Part shown: positions 34,701 through 35,265 of the stretch, piece by piece
Position numbering within the stretch: the stretch's first letter is position 1
Layout: each line of letters begins with the position of its first letter
Assembly (NCBI GenBank): GCA_024690265.1
Contig: JAILCW010000084.1
Span: 1 to 35,265, forward strand
Source: Lachnospiraceae bacterium
Lineage (GTDB): Bacteria > Bacillota > Clostridia > Lachnospirales > Lachnospiraceae
Direction: 5' to 3'
Length of the DNA: 35,265 nt
The notes under the pieces: generated by a model
Databases searched by the model: none
Seen by the model: the letters and a program-made list of their open reading frames with translations, nothing else
Told to the model about the DNA's origin: nothing
Program-made: the position numbers and the translations under genes

Positions 34701-35199
34701 GACAGAACGATTACTGATTACAGAGATGACGATGGATATGGCAATGGATGTCCATAAGAATTCTCTAGATGACGATATTCGGAGATTTGTTCCGGATGAA
34801 GTGTTTGAAACACTGGAAGAAGCACAGGAGACAATTGATTTTATCATGTCTCAATATGGAGCCACGGAGGGACCGCTTATTTACGCTGTACTTACGAAGG
34901 AGAATAATACCAACATCGGTTACGTACAGCTAGTGCCGATTGGCGATGGTAAGTGGGAGATTGGTTATCACGTAGCAAAGGCATATACCTGCAAGGGATA
35001 TGCAACGGAGGCTGTGAAAGCGTTCTTGCCGGTGATTACAGAGCTGGTTGGCGTGACTGAAGTGTATGGAATTCGCCTTCTTGAGAATGTGGCTTCCGGT
35101 CGCGTACTTGAGAAGTGTGGATTTGAGACGTTCTTCACAGGAGAAGGATCATATCATGACGGTGTATATGAAATCAGCAAAAGTGTTTGGAAGAGATAA
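34690..35199 (+). CDS. GNAT family N-acetyltransferase
   Basis: 169 residues from the ATG at 34690, with GGAGG 6 bp upstream; the first 15 bp of the track ORF are dropped. It begins 'MRLETERLLITEMTMDMA', typical of the RimJ/RimL-type acetyltransferase_3 group. It has 'IGYVQLVPIGDGKWEIGYHVAKAYTCKGYATEAVKAFL', where the acetyl-CoA loop is the weaker 'YTCKGYATEA' instead of the usual R/QxxGxG/A, and 'RLLENVASGRVLEKCGFE' near the end. The acceptor is unknown. It overlaps the deaminase-like gene by 11 bp, so translation is probably coupled. Confidence 0.92.
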   Translation: MRLETERLLITEMTMDMAMDVHKNSLDDDIRRFVPDEVFETLEEAQETIDFIMSQYGATEGPLIYAVLTKENNTNIGYVQLVPIGDGKWEIGYHVAKAYTCKGYATEAVKAFLPVITELVGVTEVYGIRLLENVASGRVLEKCGFETFFTGEGSYHDGVYEISKSVWKR

Positions 35200-35260
35200 G
35201 TAGCGAATAATGGAAAAAGAATATACGAAATCATGAATAGGAATTGACAGAGGGTATTGT

Positions 35261-35265
35261 ATGGA
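35261..35265 (+). CDS. Possible start of the next gene (cut by window edge)
   Basis: An ATG at 35261 follows GAGGG with a 6-bp spacing. Only five bases are visible, so nothing can be said about the product. Confidence 0.25.

Overview
The window reads as a chromosomal segment of an anaerobic, Gram-positive Clostridia-type bacterium, most likely a member of the Lachnospiraceae (Butyrivibrio/Pseudobutyrivibrio-like). This is inferred from the division and cell-wall gene order, a tRNA-Phe T-box before pheST, a Cys-rich Firmicutes-type PheS, abundant MBOAT/DHHW and DUF4214 surface genes, and moderate GC content. Every gene I can support is on the + strand. I see no tRNA, rRNA, transposase, phage gene or CRISPR array.

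Layout. (1) 1-1340: the 3' end of a DUF4214 surface-protein gene with its terminator, then about 900 bp without a convincing gene. This stretch holds three copies, in alternating orientation, of a ~25-bp box. Between them are two different families of hairpins, each spaced about 74 bp apart. (2) 1417-7971: a signalling operon made of an orphan solute-binding lipoprotein, a 1606-residue hybrid histidine kinase (polytopic N-terminus, extracellular propeller, HK, REC, Hpt) and a receiver-only protein with an Asp/Leu-rich leader. (3) 7978-9607: a structured RNA of about 250 nt with its own promoter and terminator, followed by a membrane HD-GYP cyclic-di-GMP phosphodiesterase. (4) 9627-13409: promoter, T-box leader and pheS-pheT, closed by a large palindromic element. 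(5) 13599-20004: queA, an MFS exporter, a PilZ c-di-GMP receptor, lgt, and an MBOAT/DHHW polysaccharide O-acetylation pair. (6) 20114-29752: the dcw cluster mraZ-rsmH-ftsL-ftsI-mraY-murD-ftsW-divIB-ftsZ, with a well-defined promoter and four TGG repeats at exact 10-bp spacing that match a MraZ operator. murG, murB, murC and ftsA are not in the cluster. (7) 29760-35265: terminator, a second giant palindrome related to the one after pheT, and an accessory run: an alpha/beta hydrolase, a deletion-scarred hydrolase pseudogene, an M50-type membrane protease, an ASCH-GNAT-DUF1284 fusion, an isochorismatase-like cysteine hydrolase, a cytidine-deaminase-like protein with an altered catalytic residue, and a GNAT acetyltransferase.

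How the genes work together. Region 6 makes lipid-linked peptidoglycan precursors and the septal machinery. lgt would lipidate exported lipoproteins such as the solute-binding protein of region 2. Region 2 looks like a multistep phosphorelay fed by a binding protein. HD-GYP and PilZ are the turnover and readout parts of c-di-GMP signalling. The strongest candidates for undescribed biology are the alternating-box/74-bp hairpin region, the two related long palindromes, the unassigned structured RNA, and the binding-protein/hybrid-kinase module.
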